From the NCBI GenBank assembly GCA_963828415.1, contig CAWHEI010000015.1, positions 124,001 to 188,000 of the forward strand: a DNA stretch of 64,000 nt. Reading direction: 5' to 3'. Below are positions 33,792 through 42,427 of the stretch, piece by piece. Under the pieces are notes generated by a model. It saw nothing but the letters and a program-made list of their open reading frames with translations, ran no database searches and was not told the origin of the DNA. This DNA comes from Sva-07 sp963828415. Lineage in GTDB: Bacteria; Actinomycetota; Acidimicrobiia; Acidimicrobiales; Ilumatobacteraceae. The translations under genes and the position numbers were made by a program. How positions within the stretch are numbered: position 1 is the stretch's first letter; each line of letters begins with the position of its first letter.

Positions 33792-34766
33792 ATGCGGATC
33801 ATCGTTGTCGGAGCCGGAGCGGTCGGTGGCGTCGTCGCCGCCAACCTCGCGATGGCGGGCACGCCGGTGATCGCCGTTGCCCGCGGCGAGCACGGTCGGG
33901 TGATGCGCGAGTCGGGGTTGCGCTACGAGTCACCCACCGGAACCACGATCGTCGAGCTGCCGGTCGCCGCGTCGGTCGGCGAGATCGACATCACGGATGA
34001 CGACGTGTTCCTGCTCGGCGTCAAGGGCCAGGACACCATCGGCGTGCTCAACGACCTTCGCGCCGCCGGCGTCACCGACCAGCCGATCGTGTGCATGCAG
34101 AACGGCGTCGAGAACGAACGCCAGGCACTGCGCCTGTTCCCCAACGTGTACGGCATGGTCGTCATGCTCCCCGCCGACCACCTCGCCCCTGGCGTGGTGC
34201 GGGTCTGGACCGCGCCGAGCTCCGGCCTCCTCGACGTCGGGCGCTACCCCCACGGCGTCGACGACCTCAGCGTGCGGCTCGCCGCCACGCTCGAAGCGGC
34301 GACGTTCGGCTCGATCCCCCGTGACGACATCATGAGCTGGAAGTACCGCAAGCTGCTGATGAACCTCAACAACGCCATCGAAGCGGTGTGCGGTCGCAAG
34401 GCCGCAGCCGGACGCCTCGGCGAGATGGTCCAGACCGAAGGCGAGGCCGCACTCGCCGCGGCGGGAATCGCCGTGGTCAGCGCCGAGGACGACCAGGCCC
34501 GCCGCGGCAACGCCCTCCAGATCCAGCCGGTCGGCGACCAGCAACGTCGCGCCGGAGGGTCGACGTGGCAGAGCCTGCAACGCGGCACCGGCGCGATCGA
34601 GACCGACCACCTCACCGGCGAGATCGTGCTGCTCGGCCGACTCCACGGCGTGCCGACCCCGGCCAACCACGCGCTGCAGGTCCTCGCCGCCGAGATGGCC
34701 CGCACCGGCGAAGCTCCGGCCTCACGCAACGTCGACGACGTCCTGCGAGCCATCGACGCCACCTGA
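33792..34766 (+). CDS. 2-dehydropantoate 2-reductase family protein (PanE/ApbA)
   Basis: A 324-aa protein with the N-terminal NADP fold (IIVVGAGAVGGVVAANLAMA), the catalytic-type Lys in FLLGVKGQDT, IVCMQNGVENE, and the C-terminal helical domain with WKYRKLLMNLNNAIEAVCGR (Lys and Asn of the family), ending GEIVLLGRLHGVPTPANHAL. Reduces ketopantoate in pantothenate/CoA synthesis or a related 2-keto acid. The length is in the normal range. Not in an obvious pantothenate cluster. Confidence 0.85.
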   Translation: MRIIVVGAGAVGGVVAANLAMAGTPVIAVARGEHGRVMRESGLRYESPTGTTIVELPVAASVGEIDITDDDVFLLGVKGQDTIGVLNDLRAAGVTDQPIVCMQNGVENERQALRLFPNVYGMVVMLPADHLAPGVVRVWTAPSSGLLDVGRYPHGVDDLSVRLAATLEAATFGSIPRDDIMSWKYRKLLMNLNNAIEAVCGRKAAAGRLGEMVQTEGEAALAAAGIAVVSAEDDQARRGNALQIQPVGDQQRRAGGSTWQSLQRGTGAIETDHLTGEIVLLGRLHGVPTPANHALQVLAAEMARTGEAPASRNVDDVLRAIDAT

Positions 34767-34796
34767 CCGCGCGCCTCCTCCAGGGCGACCGGCGAC

Positions 34797-34849
34797 CCGA
34801 TCTGTGGCACGTGCGTCCCGCAATGCGGGACACCAGGAGCGCAGATCGG
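34797..34849. repeat. Family S palindromic repeat, copy 1
   Basis: CCGATCTGTGGCACG ... AGCGCAGATCGG with core GTCCCGCAATGCGGGAC. A second half-arm GGCGCAGATC follows at 34856-34865, running into the truncated esterase. Confidence 0.7.
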
Positions 34850-34863
34850 GTCAGGGGCGCAGA

Positions 34864-35309
34864 TCAGCGCAGTGCGGTGTGCCAGTCGAGGAAGCGATCG
34901 ATCCAGGTGTCCGACGGAAGGTGCTGCACGCGCATCCCGAATCCATGACCGCCGCGAGCGTAGGCGTGCAGCTCCACCGGAGTTTCGCTACACGCCACCG
35001 CTCGTACAGCTGCACCGAATCGTCGGTGAGGCCGAGTTCATCGTCCGTCGCCACCACCAGGAACATCGGCCCACTGCCGTCGGGCGGATCGGCGGATTCG
35101 ATGCCGCGCAACGTGGCGTAGATCGGAGCCACGAAGTCCGGGCGGCCGGTGAGATCGGGCGAGAAGGCTGCCCGCAGCGCCACGTTGCCGCCCGCGGAGA
35201 AGCCCATGAAACCGATCCGATCGGGCTCGACGCCGAACTCCGCAGCTCGCGCCCGCACCAGCCGCACTGCGGCCTCGCCGCAGCCTGCCCGATCAGCCCC
35301 GCCCAGACC
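34864..35309 (-). pseudogene. 5'-truncated, frameshifted esterase (paralogue of the 14883 gene)
   Basis: Only the C-terminal half remains: the frame picks up at LGGAD, then GEAAVRLVRARAAEFG, GFMGFSAGGNVALR, ATDDELGLTDDSVQLYERW, then a one-base shift near 34990, and YARGGHGFGMRVQHLPSDTW to the stop at 34864. The full-length relative at 14883 aligns throughout. The missing N-terminal part ends exactly at the family R repeat at 35310, and a family S repeat lies beyond the 3' end, so repeats border both ends of the fragment. Confidence 0.7.
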
Positions 35310-35361
35310 CGTTTGTGAGCAGATTCTGGTGACCCGCTCCACCCGGAATGCAACGCAAACG
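35310..35361. repeat. Family R repeat, copy 1
   Basis: CGTTTGTGAGCAGATTCTGG ... then the conserved right arm CACCCGGAATGCAACGCAAACG, about 52 bp. This is the hybrid subtype (left arm not matching the right arm perfectly). It abuts the truncated esterase and lies just beyond the ackA stop. Confidence 0.7.
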
Positions 35362-35368
35362 GGGTTGT

Positions 35369-36470
<1,102 letters not shown>

Positions 36471-36480
36471 CGCTACGTCC

Positions 36481-38559
36481 TCAGGCGCCGGCCCGGCCGG
36501 CGCCCACCTGGACGGCGGTGATCGCGATCGTGTTCACGATGTCGGTCACGGTCGCACCCCGCGACAGGTCGTTGATCGGCTTGTTGAGCCCTTGTAGCAC
36601 CGGCCCGATCGCAACAGCGTCGGCCGAGCGCTGCACCGCCTTGTAGGTGTTGTTGCCCGTGTTGAGGTCGGGGAACACGAACACCGTCGCATGCCCGGCG
36701 ACGGCACTGTCGGGCAGCTTGCTGCGTGCGACGTCGAGGTCGACCGCGGCGTCGTACTGGATCGGACCTTCCACCTTCAGGTCCGGTCGCAGCTGGCGCA
36801 CCCGCTCGGTGGCGGCGCGCACCTTCTCGACCTCGGCGCCGGCACCGGACGCTCCCGTCGACCAGCTCAGCATCGCCACTCGCGGCTCGATGCCGAACAT
36901 CGCCGCCGTCTCGGCCGACGAGATGGCGATGTCGGCGAGCTGCTCGGCGTTCGGGTCGGGGTTGACCGCACAGTCGCCGTAGACGAGCACCCGATCGGCG
37001 AGCAGCATCAGGAACACGCTCGACACGATCGACGTGCCCGGCCGGGTCTTGATGAACTCGAGGGACGGCCGGATCGTGTGCGCCGTGGTGTGCGCGGCGC
37101 CGGACACCATCGCGTCGACCAGTCCCTCACGCACCATCATCGTGCCGAAGTAGCTGACGTCGGTCATGATGTCGTGCGCTCGGAGCCGGTCGATCCCCTT
37201 GTGGCCGCGCAGCTCGAAGTAGCGATCGCCGAACCGGCCGAGCAGCTCGCTGTCGAGTGGGTCGATCACCGCCACGTCGTCGAGATGGAGGCCCAGTTCG
37301 GCGATCCGGTTGCGCACCGCCTCGACCGGCCCGAGCAACGTGAGGTCGCACACCTGCCGACGGCGGATGCGATCGGCGGCGTGCAGGATCCGGTCGTCCG
37401 TGCCCTCGGGCAGCACGATGTGGGCGTGGGCGGCCCGGGCGCGCTCGATCAGCTCGTACTGGAACGTGACCGGCGTCATCACCTCGCTGCGGCCGACCTC
37501 GATCCGCTCCTCCAGCGCGTCGAGATCGACGTGCGCCTCGAAGTGACCGAGCGCCACGTCGATCTTGCGCTGATCGCCCGCCGTGATGGCTCCCTCGACC
37601 TGGCTGGCGGCGATCGCCGTGTCGAACGTGTCGCTGTCGACCGCCAGCAGCGGCATCGAGGTGCCACCCGAGAGCGTGCCGATCAGCTCGATGACGCGCG
37701 GGTCGGGCCGCAGGCCCCCACTGAGCAACAGCCCCGACACGCTGGGATACGCGGACGACAACCGCGTCATGGCAGCGGCGATGATCACGTCGGGCCGGTC
37801 ACCCGGCACGATGAAGACCGTGCCGTCGACGACGTGGTCGAGCACGTTCGGCACCGACATCGCAGCCACCTTGATCCGCCCGACCGGGCGCGCAAGGTCG
37901 TCGGGGTCTCCGCCGACGAGCTCAGCCCCGAGCGCCGAACGGAGCTGATCGAGCGACGGCCGCCGCAGCCGTGGCTCCTCCGGAATCGCCCACACCGGAT
38001 CGCCGAGTTCGATTCGGGCGAGTGCCTCGTCGAGCGGTTGGAGGACCGTCGGGTCGACCCGATTGACGATGATCGCCGTGATCGCGTCATCGCCGAGCGA
38101 GTCGCGACCCACGGCGATCCGCTCGATGATGGTCGGGGCGCTGCACCGGTAGCCGTCGACGACGGCGACGATCGGCGCGCCGAGGTGTTCGGCGATCCGA
38201 GCGTTCACCTCCAACTCGACCGGCGATGACGCGCCCGTGAAATCGGTCCCCTCGACGACCACGAACTCGCTGGCGGCCTCGATCTCCTTGAAGCGTTCGA
38301 CGATCCGTTCCATGCCGGCACTGGTCGCGCCGCCGGCCCGGGTGCGCTCCTCCGCCGTGAACGCGTAGCCGATCCGCTCGTCGGGCATCTCGTACCGCGT
38401 CCCGATGAGATCCAGGTCGTTGTCGGGCAGTCGCTGCACGATCGGCCGGTAGAAACCCACCCGCGACACTCGCCGCGAGAGGAGTTCGACCAGACCCAGC
38501 GCAACGATGGACTTCCCGCTCGCCGGCCCCATCGCCGTCAGGTAGACCGCGCGTGCCAC
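36481..38559 (-). CDS. pta: Phosphate acetyltransferase (long form, 692 aa)
   Basis: A 692-aa Pta of the long type. N-terminal BioD-like domain with MGPASGKSIVALGLVELL (P-loop-like), a central DRTGG-like domain, and the C-terminal PTA_PTB catalytic domain (IVLPEGTDDRILHAADRIRR, YGDCAVNPDPNAEQLADIAI, MLSWSTGASGAGAEVEKVR, VFPDLNTGNNTYKAVQR). It converts acetyl-CoA and phosphate to acetyl phosphate. The GTG at 38559 (VARAVYLTAMG) is the likely start. It forms a pta-ackA operon, the standard acetate-production/acetate-activation pair. Confidence 0.93.
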   Translation of the reverse strand: MARAVYLTAMGPASGKSIVALGLVELLSRRVSRVGFYRPIVQRLPDNDLDLIGTRYEMPDERIGYAFTAEERTRAGGATSAGMERIVERFKEIEAASEFVVVEGTDFTGASSPVELEVNARIAEHLGAPIVAVVDGYRCSAPTIIERIAVGRDSLGDDAITAIIVNRVDPTVLQPLDEALARIELGDPVWAIPEEPRLRRPSLDQLRSALGAELVGGDPDDLARPVGRIKVAAMSVPNVLDHVVDGTVFIVPGDRPDVIIAAAMTRLSSAYPSVSGLLLSGGLRPDPRVIELIGTLSGGTSMPLLAVDSDTFDTAIAASQVEGAITAGDQRKIDVALGHFEAHVDLDALEERIEVGRSEVMTPVTFQYELIERARAAHAHIVLPEGTDDRILHAADRIRRRQVCDLTLLGPVEAVRNRIAELGLHLDDVAVIDPLDSELLGRFGDRYFELRGHKGIDRLRAHDIMTDVSYFGTMMVREGLVDAMVSGAAHTTAHTIRPSLEFIKTRPGTSIVSSVFLMLLADRVLVYGDCAVNPDPNAEQLADIAISSAETAAMFGIEPRVAMLSWSTGASGAGAEVEKVRAATERVRQLRPDLKVEGPIQYDAAVDLDVARSKLPDSAVAGHATVFVFPDLNTGNNTYKAVQRSADAVAIGPVLQGLNKPINDLSRGATVTDIVNTIAITAVQVGAGRAGA

Positions 38560-38599
38560 CCGACTGACAGTAGCTGCCGAGCGTCCGATCGACCTGGCG

Positions 38600-38654
38600 C
38601 ACGATCTGTGGCACGAGCGTCCCGAAATCCGGGACGCCAGGGGCGCAGATCGTG
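38600..38654. repeat. Family S palindromic repeat, copy 2
   Basis: CACGATCTGTGGCACG ... GGGGCGCAGATCGTG around GTCCCGAAATCCGGGAC. A spare half-arm GCGCAGATCGG follows near 38671. In the gap between pta and the divergent 38706 gene. Confidence 0.7.
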
Positions 38655-38705
38655 TCGGGGGACGTGGGGGGCGCAGATCGGGGTCCGTGCGGCGAGACTG
38701 GGCGG

Positions 38706-39068
38706 ATGGCCTTCGGACAAGCGTCGGGTCCACCGGCGACACACAGCCAGATGCGCGAGCTCACCGAGCTGCTGCAGGCCGCCGGACACTCGGACTTCCG
38801 AGACGCCCGCGGGCCGATGGGGTTCACACAACGCCAGGCCAGTGGCAAGTTCACACGCGACGAGGCCGACGAGTTCATCGCCGCACTGCAGGAAGCCGCA
38901 GAGGAGGCGGCCGATGCCCCACCGGACTCGCCGCCACCGGTCACCTCGAGGGCGGCCACGCCGAAGCCGGTCCAGCGCACCCGGCGCGAGGCTCCGCTGG
39001 ACAAGTTCTCCGACGAACAACTGGCCGCCGAACTCCAACGCCGCGGCTGGGTGGTGATGGAACCCTGA
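38706..39068 (+). CDS. Hypothetical protein (120 aa)
   Basis: ATHSQMRELTELLQAAGHSD, FRDARGPMGFTQRQASGKFT, a linker rich in Ala/Pro and the ending LAAELQRRGWVVMEP. The N-terminal part is a small helical domain and the last 12 residues resemble a short C-terminal tail common in actinobacterial small proteins. I do not recognise a function. GAGACT lies 6 nt before ATG 38706. Confidence 0.6.
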   Translation: MAFGQASGPPATHSQMRELTELLQAAGHSDFRDARGPMGFTQRQASGKFTRDEADEFIAALQEAAEEAADAPPDSPPPVTSRAATPKPVQRTRREAPLDKFSDEQLAAELQRRGWVVMEP

Positions 39069-39121
39069 CATCGGTCGGCGCACCCCCGACGGTTACCCTG
39101 CTGGCTCGACCCTGAGGGACC

Positions 39122-39553
39122 ATGGCCACCCCCGACCCCACCTCCACCGGCGCCACACGCGCACGCGGCGCCGATCCCGACCGGATCATCGTCAACGGGC
39201 TCGTTGTCGACGCGCCCATCGGCGTCCACGACTTCGAGCGCGAGGCTCTCCAGCGCGTCCGGTTCGACATCGCCATCGTGACCGTCGACGACTACGCCGA
39301 CCGCGTTCGCACGACCGGGGCCTACGTCTCCTACGCCGACGTCGTCGAGTACGTCATGGCACGAGCGGCGAGCGGCGAGCACGTCGAACTCGTCGAGACC
39401 TGGGCCGAAGACGTCGCCGCCTTCGCACTGCGCAACGAACTGACCCAGGCAGTCCACGTGACCGTCCAGAAGCTCGACATCTTCGACGCCGCCGACGGCG
39501 TCGGCATCTCGATCGAACGACGACGACCGGTACCGGATCAGGATCCGACCTGA
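39122..39553 (+). CDS. folB: Dihydroneopterin aldolase
   Basis: A 143-aa FolB with a variable N-terminus and then the core DRIIVNGLVVDAPIGVHDFE, REALQRVRFDIAIVTVDDYA, YVSYADVVEYVMARAASGEH, LVETWAEDVAAFAL and VTVQKLDIFDAADGVGISIE. Catalytic Glu (HDFE) and Tyr/Lys positions of the family are present. It cleaves dihydroneopterin to 6-hydroxymethyldihydropterin. ATG 39122 has GAGGGA before it. First gene of a folB-folK-DHPS-like cluster. Confidence 0.9.
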   Translation: MATPDPTSTGATRARGADPDRIIVNGLVVDAPIGVHDFEREALQRVRFDIAIVTVDDYADRVRTTGAYVSYADVVEYVMARAASGEHVELVETWAEDVAAFALRNELTQAVHVTVQKLDIFDAADGVGISIERRRPVPDQDPT

Positions 39554-39558
39554 TCGCC

Positions 39559-40101
39559 ATGAGCCCCACCACGACACCGCCACCAACACGTTGCGTGATC
39601 GCGCTCGGCTCGAACCTCGGCGACCGCCTCGAGAACGTGCGCGCCGGCGCCACCAGACTCCGCGACACCGACGGCATCGACGTCGTCGCGTTCTCGACCC
39701 TGTACGAGACGGCCCCGGTCGGCGGCCCCGACAACCAGGGCCCGTATCTCAACGCGGCGCTCGCCGCCGACACCACACTGGCCGCCGACGACCTCCTCGC
39801 CCTGCTGCACCGGATCGAAGCCGACCGCGAACGTCAACGCCTCGTGCACTGGGGCCCGCGCACCCTCGACCTCGACCTGCTCGTCCACGGCGACCTCGTC
39901 ACCGACACCGACGAGCTCGAGGTCCCCCATCCCCGCATGCACGAGCGCCGGTTCGTGATGGTGCCCGTGTGCGACGTCGCACCCGACCTCGTCCATCCCC
40001 GCCTGGGCCGGACCATGCGCGACCTCCTCGCCGACCTGCCCATCGAACCCGGCGACCTGACCGCACTCACCGACAACTGGCACACGGAGACCACCGCATG
40101 A
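39559..40101 (+). CDS. folK: Hydroxymethyldihydropterin pyrophosphokinase
   Basis: A 180-aa HPPK: CVIALGSNLGDRLENVRAGA, YETAPVGGPDNQGPYLNAAL, and the HPPK signature RLVHWGPRTLDLDLLVHGDL followed by VPHPRMHERRFVMVPVCDVA. It pyrophosphorylates 6-hydroxymethyldihydropterin. Starts 6 bp after folB and overlaps the next gene (ATGA). Confidence 0.92.
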   Translation: MSPTTTPPPTRCVIALGSNLGDRLENVRAGATRLRDTDGIDVVAFSTLYETAPVGGPDNQGPYLNAALAADTTLAADDLLALLHRIEADRERQRLVHWGPRTLDLDLLVHGDLVTDTDELEVPHPRMHERRFVMVPVCDVAPDLVHPRLGRTMRDLLADLPIEPGDLTALTDNWHTETTA

Positions 40102-40982
40102 TCACCCCCGACCACCTCTTGCCCCTCTGGGATGCCAACCGAGAGGCGATCGCCCACCCGATCCGCACCTTCGAGCTGGCCGGGCGAACCTTCGACGACC
40201 GCCCGTACCAGCTCGGCGTGATCAACCTGTCGCGCCACTCGACGTATCGCGAGAGCATCGCCCACGACGTCCCCGCCGCGCTCTACCGGGCCCGCCGCAT
40301 GACGGTCGAAGGTGCCGTGATGATCGACATCGGAGCGGAGGCGACCGGTGACAACGCCGATCTCATCGACGTCGACGGCCAGCTCCGCACGCTCCTCCCC
40401 GTCATCGACGCGCTCGTCGGCGAGGGGCTGCTCGTGTCGGTCGAGACGTACCACACCGACGTGGCGGTCGCCGCGCTCGACGCCGGCGCTCAGGTGATCA
40501 ACCTCACCGGCCGCGTCGACGACCCGGCGCTCTACGAGGCGATCGGGCGCCACGACGCCGGGCTGATCCTCTGTTACACGCCCGGCGACACCGCCCGCTC
40601 CGACGACGACGTCCCGCCTGTCGACACGATGATCGACGAGCAGATGGCGTTCTTCCGTGACCGGCTCGACCTGATCACCGACTCGGGCGTCGACAAGCTG
40701 TGGATCGACCCCGGTTTCGGGTTCGCACTCAATCTCCCCGACGGCCCCGACCGGGTTCGCTACCAGACCGACAACCTGCTGCAGTCGTTCCGCTTCCGCG
40801 AACTGGGCTGGCCGGTGTGCGTGACGATGGCGTCGGCCGTCTACCTGTTCCACGACGAGGTCAGGGTCGCCGAGACCGCCATGGCGGTACTCGCCCTGCT
40901 CGCCAAGGCGAACCTGCTTCGCAGCCACGAGGTCGCCCGCGTCCAGCCGGTCCTCGACATGCTCGACATCTGCGCACGCTGA
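40098..40982 (+). CDS. Pterin-binding, dihydropteroate-synthase-like protein
   Basis: A 294-aa TIM-barrel protein: YQLGVINLSRHSTYRES (in place of the usual NVTPDSFSDGG), MIDIGAEAT (in place of DIGGESTRPG), LVSVETYHTDVAVAALDAGA, VINLTGR, LWIDPGFGFALN and a C-terminal barrel helix. The pterin-binding core is recognisable but the loops that bind the substrate and sulfonamides in canonical FolP are changed, as in the divergent actinobacterial paralogues. It follows folK by overlap, so a folate role is likely; whether it is a true DHPS is not certain. Confidence 0.65.
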   Translation: MITPDHLLPLWDANREAIAHPIRTFELAGRTFDDRPYQLGVINLSRHSTYRESIAHDVPAALYRARRMTVEGAVMIDIGAEATGDNADLIDVDGQLRTLLPVIDALVGEGLLVSVETYHTDVAVAALDAGAQVINLTGRVDDPALYEAIGRHDAGLILCYTPGDTARSDDDVPPVDTMIDEQMAFFRDRLDLITDSGVDKLWIDPGFGFALNLPDGPDRVRYQTDNLLQSFRFRELGWPVCVTMASAVYLFHDEVRVAETAMAVLALLAKANLLRSHEVARVQPVLDMLDICAR

Positions 40983-40988
40983 GCGTGC
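40974..40988. terminator. Palindrome between convergent genes
   Basis: GCACGCT G AGCGTGC, a perfect 7+1+7 bp palindrome that includes the stop of the DHPS-like gene, between it and the convergent protease. Candidate terminator without a U-run. Confidence 0.35.
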
Positions 40989-41000
40989 TGGCCGGCGCGC

Positions 41001-42425
41001 TCAGTAGTTGACGACTGTGCCCATGAAGGGCAACCGTGCGAGGTGCGGCGCTCGAACGACCCGATCGACGGCCTGCGTGGCGGTGCATCCGGTGGTGACG
41101 ATCTCGCGGGCCAACGCGGCGACGACCACGGGCGCCGCGAACGAGGTGCCGGTCCACGTCGCCCATTGGTCGAAGTCGTCGGCGTCGATGCCGTTGATCG
41201 GCGGCAGCGCACCGTTGAACTTCGCGAAGAACGAACTCACGAGATCGGTGCCCGGCGCACAGGCATCGACCCAATCGCCGTAATTCGACCACTCCGCCGG
41301 CCCGGTCGGGCCGAGCCCGGCCACGCCGATCACCGACGACAGCGCTGCGGGATACTGCTCGACACACGAACCCTCGTTGCCGGCAGCCGCCACGAAGACG
41401 ACACCCTTCGCGGCGTACCGGTTGATCACGGACTCGAACGGCGAGCTCCGGCCAGTGCCGCCGAACGAGAAGTTGACGATCTTCGGGCGGACCTTTCTCA
41501 TCATGCGATCGAGCGTTCGGGCAAGCCTCGACACGCTGACGTCACCCTGCGGCTGGAACACCCGCTCGACTCGGATCGTGCAGCCCGGGGTGAGCTGCTC
41601 GATGATGCCGGCGATGAACGTGCCGTGCCCCGCCACCGGATCGAGGTAGTCGTCGGCCGCTCGGCCGCCCATCGGACGCGACGGCAGATCCTCCGGGCCG
41701 GAGATGCGTTCGAGGTCGGTCTTGGCGAGCCCGAGCAGGTCGGGCCGGTAGTGGTCGGCGTTGTCCCAGCCGCCCGCGAGCCCGCTGTCGAGCACACCGA
41801 TCACGACGCTGTTGGCCGGCGCCCCGCCGGTGTGTGGGCGCAGTGGTTCGGCGCCGATCGGTGCGGGCATCACGGAGCTCATCGGCGCCCTGCCGGTGAC
41901 CAACAGGTTCAACGATTCGGCATTGGCCTTCCAGGGATTGGCCGTCCACGGATTGGCCTTCCACGGGTTCGCTTTCCACGGGTTCGCCTTCCACGGATTG
42001 GCGGTCCACGGGTTGGCGGCCATCTCGGCGGCGAGCGCGGGATGCGGCGGGCAGCCGCAACAATCGGCGCCGTTCGCGAAGTACACGATGTCGAGCTCCG
42101 CTCGGTGTCCCCGAGCCACCAGTTCGTCGACCTCGGCCGCCGCGTCGGCGACCCCGTCGACCAGGTGCCACTGGCCGACCGCCGGCCCGGTGCCGTCGCC
42201 GTCGGCCTCATCACCGACGTTGTCGTCGACCTCGTCGAAAACCGGTCTGGTCGTGTAGTCGTTGTCGGCGAAGTAGCCGGCGTCGGTCAACGACCTGAAC
42301 GACTCGTCGTCGAGGAGGAATCGACCGGGGCGATAGGCGACGGGTGGGTCACCGGGGAGCATGGCGATCCGATTGCGGTAGTCGCGGCGGCCGATGTCGG
42401 GTTCGGCGGCGTCGTCGTAGGACAT
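41001..42425 (-). CDS. Subtilisin-like (S8) protease with NPW repeats
   Basis: A 474-aa S8 peptidase. Catalytic triad: Asp in VVIGVLDSGL, His in GHGTFIAGIIEQL, Ser in WTGTSFAAPVVVA; oxyanion Asn in AAAGNEGS. The N-terminal part (about 1-165) ends in a Cys motif (ADCCGCPPHPALAAE) and a stretch of six NPW[TK]A repeats (about residues 136-168). No signal peptide. ATG 42425 is preceded by AGGAGG inside the end of the upstream regulator gene and is 2 nt from its stop, so the two genes are translationally coupled. The target and activation are unknown. Confidence 0.88.
   Translation of the reverse strand: MSYDDAAEPDIGRRDYRNRIAMLPGDPPVAYRPGRFLLDDESFRSLTDAGYFADNDYTTRPVFDEVDDNVGDEADGDGTGPAVGQWHLVDGVADAAAEVDELVARGHRAELDIVYFANGADCCGCPPHPALAAEMAANPWTANPWKANPWKANPWKANPWTANPWKANAESLNLLVTGRAPMSSVMPAPIGAEPLRPHTGGAPANSVVIGVLDSGLAGGWDNADHYRPDLLGLAKTDLERISGPEDLPSRPMGGRAADDYLDPVAGHGTFIAGIIEQLTPGCTIRVERVFQPQGDVSVSRLARTLDRMMRKVRPKIVNFSFGGTGRSSPFESVINRYAAKGVVFVAAAGNEGSCVEQYPAALSSVIGVAGLGPTGPAEWSNYGDWVDACAPGTDLVSSFFAKFNGALPPINGIDADDFDQWATWTGTSFAAPVVVAALAREIVTTGCTATQAVDRVVRAPHLARLPFMGTVVNY
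41928..42017 (-). repeat. 15-bp tandem repeat coding NPW[TK]A
   Basis: Six 15-nt units, each coding Asn-Pro-Trp-(Thr/Lys)-Ala, in the linker of the S8 protease. Third-position changes differ between units, so the repeat is kept at the protein level. Confidence 0.7.
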
Positions 42426-42427
42426 GG

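Noticed and set aside
32195..34000. 601-codon plus-strand frame
   Set aside because: Antisense to the beta-propeller gene; low-complexity composition.
36691..38229. 512-codon plus-strand frame
   Set aside because: Antisense to pta; no coding features.
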